This document shows positions 60,924-64,000 of a stretch of DNA of 64,000 nt, in pieces. Origin of the DNA: JBAXTZ01 sp041666525 (GTDB lineage Bacteria; Bacillota; Negativicutes; JBAXTZ01); NCBI GenBank assembly GCA_041666525.1, contig JBAYGT010000007.1:56871-120870 (forward strand), given 5' to 3'. The notes beneath the pieces are model-generated. The model worked only from the letters and a program-made list of their open reading frames with translations. It did not search any database and was not told the DNA's origin. Numbering within the stretch: the stretch's first letter is position 1; each line of letters opens with the position of its first letter. Position numbers and translations under genes: made by a program.

Positions 60924-60938
60924 TTAGTGGAGGATACT

Positions 60939-63851
60939 TTGCCGAACAATATTCACGGATTCGTGTTACAGCGCGAGCAATTCTTGACCGAGCAAAAGAG
61001 CGTGGCAAAAATATATGAACACCAGAAAACCGGCGCCCGTTTAGTTCACTTGGCGAACGATGATGATAACAAGGTGTTTTCGATAACCTTTCGGACTCCG
61101 GCGCGCGATAGTACCGGTATAGCGCACATTCTCGAACATTCAGTTTTAGGCGGATCAAAAAAATATCCATTGAAAGAACCGTTTGTTGAATTGGTCAAGG
61201 GATCGTTGAGTACCTTTGTTAACGCGATGACTTTTCCGGATAAAACGATGTATCCGGTGGCCAGCCGTAATACCAAGGATTTCTATAATCTCATGGATGT
61301 TTATCTTGACGCAGTACTAAATCCGGCGATTGTGAACGAACCGAATATTTTCAAACAGGAAGGCTGGCATTATGAATTGTCAGGTCCGGATTCAGAACTA
61401 AAGTATAATGGTGTGGTTTATAACGAAATGAAGGGAGCGTTTTCCTCGCCGGAGAGCGTTGTCGAACGAAAAATTTTCGAAACACTGTTTCCGGAAGGAC
61501 CATATGGAGTTGAAAGTGGTGGTCATCCGGACAGCATTCCTGACTTAAAAAGCACTCAGTTTTGTAAATTCCACGCCAAATATTATCATCCGTCGAACTC
61601 GTTCATATTTCTGTATGGCGATATGGATATTGAAAAGACGCTTGGTTTGTTGGATGGGGAATATTTAAGCCAATATGACCGGCAAGTTGTAAAATCGGCT
61701 ATTGCGTTGCAACCGGCATTCGAAGACGAAGTTACGGTGTGTGGTGAGTATCCGATTGGCGCGGAGACTGATTGTGCAGATAAGACTTTTTTAACATATA
61801 ACTTTGTCGTTGGTCAATCGCTGGATGTGCAGCTGATGATGGCGTTGGCGGCGTTGCAGAGTATTTTATTGGAGACTCCGGCGTCACCGCTGAAACGCGC
61901 TTTGGTTGAAGCTGGAATCGGTCAGGAAATCTGCGGCGATTTTGACAGCATGATTTTGCAACCGGTTTTTTCGATCAAGGCCATTAATGCCAATGCCAAA
62001 GATGCCGACAGATTTCGTGAAATTATTCATATGACTTTGACTGATCTTGTGGACAAGGGCATTGACAAAAAATTGATCGAAGCAACGCTCAACCGCAAGG
62101 AGTTTGCGCTGCGCGAAGCGGATTTTGGTTCATATCCCAAAGGGTTAATCTATAATATTGCCGCAATGGAGACGTGGTTATATAATGGTGATCCGTTGGC
62201 AGGGTTGGCCTATGAACAATATTTGCCGCAGCTGAGAGCTGCGCTTTCGAGTGATTATTTTGAGCAGCTGATCAAAAAATATCTGTTAGACAACAATCAC
62301 CGTGCTTTAGTTATTGTCCAACCCAATCCGGGATTGGACGAACGAAACGCTGAGGCGGTGCGGGAAAAACTTCGAAAATACAAGGCCGGACTATCAGAAG
62401 AACAATTGCAACAACTGGTTCGGGAAACGCAAGAGCTAAAAACTTGGCAAGCGCGTGGTGATAGTGACGAAGATTTGGAAAAAATTCCGGTTTTAGCAGT
62501 TGAGGATTTAGAGCGTAAGGCTGAGGAATTGCCGTTAGAAATTCGAACGGAATCCGGTGTTTCTGTTGCCTTCAGCAATATATTTACTAACAAAATTATT
62601 TATGCCTCGTTGTTGTTTGATATGGCGGCAGTTCCACCGGAAGACTTTGAGTATTTAAATCTATTGCTCGCGGTTCTTGGGAAGATTGATACATCCAAAC
62701 GCGATTTTGCTGATTTGGCCAATGAAATTAATATTCACACCGGTGGATTTACTGTTAGCAGTGCGTTCATCTCCGATTATCACAATAAAGAGCGGTTTTG
62801 CGCGAAGGTGTCAGTGCGGTTTAAGGCGCTGCGTGATCAATTACCTGCAGCGGCGGAAATAGTCGAAGAATTACTCTACAAAACCGTTTTTACCAATAAG
62901 AAGCGGCTGAAAGAAATCGTGCAGGAGTTGCATGCCGATTTAGAGCTTTCACTTATTGAGGACGGCAATAGTCTGGCGTCGGCTACGATGTTGTCTTATT
63001 TGGCGCCGGTTGGCGCGTATCAGGCACGTGGTTTGCATCCGTTTTATTTGTTTATAAAAGCCGTCGATAAGAACTTCGATAAACTGTTTGATAGCGTGGC
63101 GGAGCGATTGGCGGAGTTGCAAAAACAACTGTTTGTACGCAGAAATTTACTGGTTGCTGTAACTTGTGATGAGACGGATTATTCGTATGTTGCCGAAGTG
63201 TTGAACGCTGTTTTGCCGCGAATGAGTGACGGTAGTATTGTGAATTACGATTATTCAACAAAAGCTGATCCGCGTAATGAAGGATTGGCGATTCCCAGTA
63301 AAGTGCAGTATGTGTTTAAGGGAGTAAACTTTGCCCAACTCGGTTACGAATTTTCCGGAAGTATGAAAGTATTGGATACGTTACTTAGTTATGATTATCT
63401 CTGGACGAAAATCCGGATTATGGGTGGTGCTTATGGCACGTTTGCGCGGTTTTATCCAAATGGTGCGATGTATTTCGGTTCATACCGTGATCCACACCTG
63501 CTACAAAGTCTGAAAGCGTATGATGATGCCACACAGTATTTGCGGGATTTTGCAGTGTCAGACCGCGAGATGTTGAAAAATATTATTGGAACGCTCAGCC
63601 GGGTAGATACGCCGTTGTCACCGGCGCAAAAGGGGCAGGCTGCGTTGCAAGACTATTTATCCGGACGAAAACACGCCGATGTTCAGCGCGAACGCGATGA
63701 ATTGCTCGCTACTAATCAAAAAACCGTCAGAAGCTACGCGAAACTCTTCGCCAAACTTAGTGCAGCCAACATAATTTGCGTGGTCGGCGGCAAAGAAAAA
63801 CTTGAGTCGCATTGCGAAATGTTTAAAACTATTACGACGATTATTGAGTAA
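60939..63851 (+). CDS. M16C-family zinc metallopeptidase (PreP-like)
   Basis: 970 residues, the full length of the presequence-protease-like group. The inverted zinc motif H-I-L-E-H is at 63-67, with SVLGGSKKYPLKEPFVELVK following; VYNEMKGAFSSPESVVE holds the distal Glu. The other M16 domains and a hinge complete the clamshell. Such enzymes degrade peptides below about 65 residues. No signal peptide is seen, so it is cytoplasmic. The start is TTG at 60939, chosen because GGAGG lies 5 bases upstream; the longer GTG start would place that site inside the gene. Last complete gene of the window. Confidence 0.93.
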   Translation: MPNNIHGFVLQREQFLTEQKSVAKIYEHQKTGARLVHLANDDDNKVFSITFRTPARDSTGIAHILEHSVLGGSKKYPLKEPFVELVKGSLSTFVNAMTFPDKTMYPVASRNTKDFYNLMDVYLDAVLNPAIVNEPNIFKQEGWHYELSGPDSELKYNGVVYNEMKGAFSSPESVVERKIFETLFPEGPYGVESGGHPDSIPDLKSTQFCKFHAKYYHPSNSFIFLYGDMDIEKTLGLLDGEYLSQYDRQVVKSAIALQPAFEDEVTVCGEYPIGAETDCADKTFLTYNFVVGQSLDVQLMMALAALQSILLETPASPLKRALVEAGIGQEICGDFDSMILQPVFSIKAINANAKDADRFREIIHMTLTDLVDKGIDKKLIEATLNRKEFALREADFGSYPKGLIYNIAAMETWLYNGDPLAGLAYEQYLPQLRAALSSDYFEQLIKKYLLDNNHRALVIVQPNPGLDERNAEAVREKLRKYKAGLSEEQLQQLVRETQELKTWQARGDSDEDLEKIPVLAVEDLERKAEELPLEIRTESGVSVAFSNIFTNKIIYASLLFDMAAVPPEDFEYLNLLLAVLGKIDTSKRDFADLANEINIHTGGFTVSSAFISDYHNKERFCAKVSVRFKALRDQLPAAAEIVEELLYKTVFTNKKRLKEIVQELHADLELSLIEDGNSLASATMLSYLAPVGAYQARGLHPFYLFIKAVDKNFDKLFDSVAERLAELQKQLFVRRNLLVAVTCDETDYSYVAEVLNAVLPRMSDGSIVNYDYSTKADPRNEGLAIPSKVQYVFKGVNFAQLGYEFSGSMKVLDTLLSYDYLWTKIRIMGGAYGTFARFYPNGAMYFGSYRDPHLLQSLKAYDDATQYLRDFAVSDREMLKNIIGTLSRVDTPLSPAQKGQAALQDYLSGRKHADVQRERDELLATNQKTVRSYAKLFAKLSAANIICVVGGKEKLESHCEMFKTITTIIE

Positions 63852-63905
63852 TTGGGATTAAAACTGTTTACAGGAAGGATTAAGGGTCATAATATTCAAA
63901 TAATG

Positions 63906-63936
63906 TACGCCCTGCCGGTCGGCAGGGCGTATTTTT
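63906..63936 (+). terminator. Rho-independent terminator after the M16C peptidase gene
   Basis: TACGCCCTGCC and GGCAGGGCGTA form a perfect 11-bp GC-rich stem around GGTC, followed by TTTTT. Confidence 0.92.
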
Positions 63937-63977
63937 GTGAAAAAACGAAAAAATACCGATAAAATTCGCAAAAACGG

Positions 63978-63983
63978 TTGACA
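63978..63983 (+). promoter_or_regulatory. Candidate -35 box at the window edge
   Basis: A consensus TTGACA lies 17 bases before the end, so its -10 would fall outside the window. It may serve the next gene; nothing else is visible after the terminator. Confidence 0.3.
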
Positions 63984-64000
63984 GAGCCGAAGAGGGCTGA

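Noticed and set aside
1..64000. tRNA, rRNA, CRISPR arrays, transposases, integrases or phage genes
   Set aside because: No cloverleaf-like sequence, spaced repeat array or mobile-element protein was recognised in any intergenic region or reading frame by eye; a tRNAscan or CRISPR search could confirm.

Overview
The window looks like a chromosomal segment of a diderm Firmicute, most likely a Negativicutes-type anaerobe. The case is the mixture of genes. Outer-membrane features are an SLH-domain porin of OmpM type, an intimin/invasin-type inverse autotransporter, a further predicted beta-barrel, an RND efflux pump with its adaptor, and a family 9 (heptosyltransferase-like) glycosyltransferase. 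Low-GC Gram-positive features are FakA/FakB (DAK2/DegV), PTS proteins, alanine dehydrogenase and strong Shine-Dalgarno sites with frequent TTG/GTG starts. The species cannot be named from the sequence alone. I see no rRNA, tRNA, CRISPR array, insertion sequence or prophage. Coding density is high and no gene-free stretch exceeds about 210 bases; the longest gaps are 30776-30982, 38919-39101, 45350-45522 and 15400-15557.

Layout. 1-3930: polyphosphate metabolism (ppx cut by the window edge, ppk1, a SixA-like phosphatase). 3949-9660: two secreted chagasin-like (I42) proteins, an oligopeptide-binding lipoprotein, a DUF3795 protein, an aldose-1-epimerase homologue, a short biotin-protein ligase and a TerC/YjbE membrane protein. 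9726-14586: outer-membrane locus (OmpM-like porin, unrecognised beta-barrel, inverse autotransporter). 14698-19683: YhhN membrane protein, PTS IICB, ptsI, polysaccharide deacetylase. 19781-21596: GT9 glycosyltransferase and a stand-alone MetH-activation-domain protein. 21623-25924: sugar operon (GH1, PTS IIC, GH13). 25956-30775 (minus): tetR-adaptor-RND operon with a clear promoter and operator. 30983-36635: mglBAC-galT-galE for galactose uptake and Leloir conversion. 36638-38918 (minus): ald and alr. 39102-43859: HAD phosphatase, murI, a Trp-patterned membrane protein, a CofE-like protein, rph, dITPase, metallophosphoesterase. 43987-45349: degenerate GGDEF protein convergent with rubrerythrin. 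45523-57288: fakB, fakA, five prepilin-like genes, hutH, cyclodeaminase, folC, queA. 57289-58380 (minus): acyltransferase. 58488-63851: ECF S-like protein, eukaryote-type hexokinase, secreted unknown, M16C peptidase.

How the genes fit together. Several blocks serve sugar use: the mgl transporter and GalT/GalE, the epimerase homologue, the PTS permeases with enzyme I, GH1/GH13 hydrolases, a beta-PGM-like HAD and a hexokinase. Neither galK nor ptsH is in the window. Cell-surface functions are also concentrated here (porin, adhesin-like autotransporter, pilin-like proteins, acyltransferase, deacetylase, GT9).

The least explained parts are the five-gene prepilin cluster without assembly genes, the inverse autotransporter/beta-barrel pair, the tandem I42-like proteins, the Trp-every-five-residues membrane protein beside a CofE-like protein, and a dispersed palindromic repeat present in two copies.
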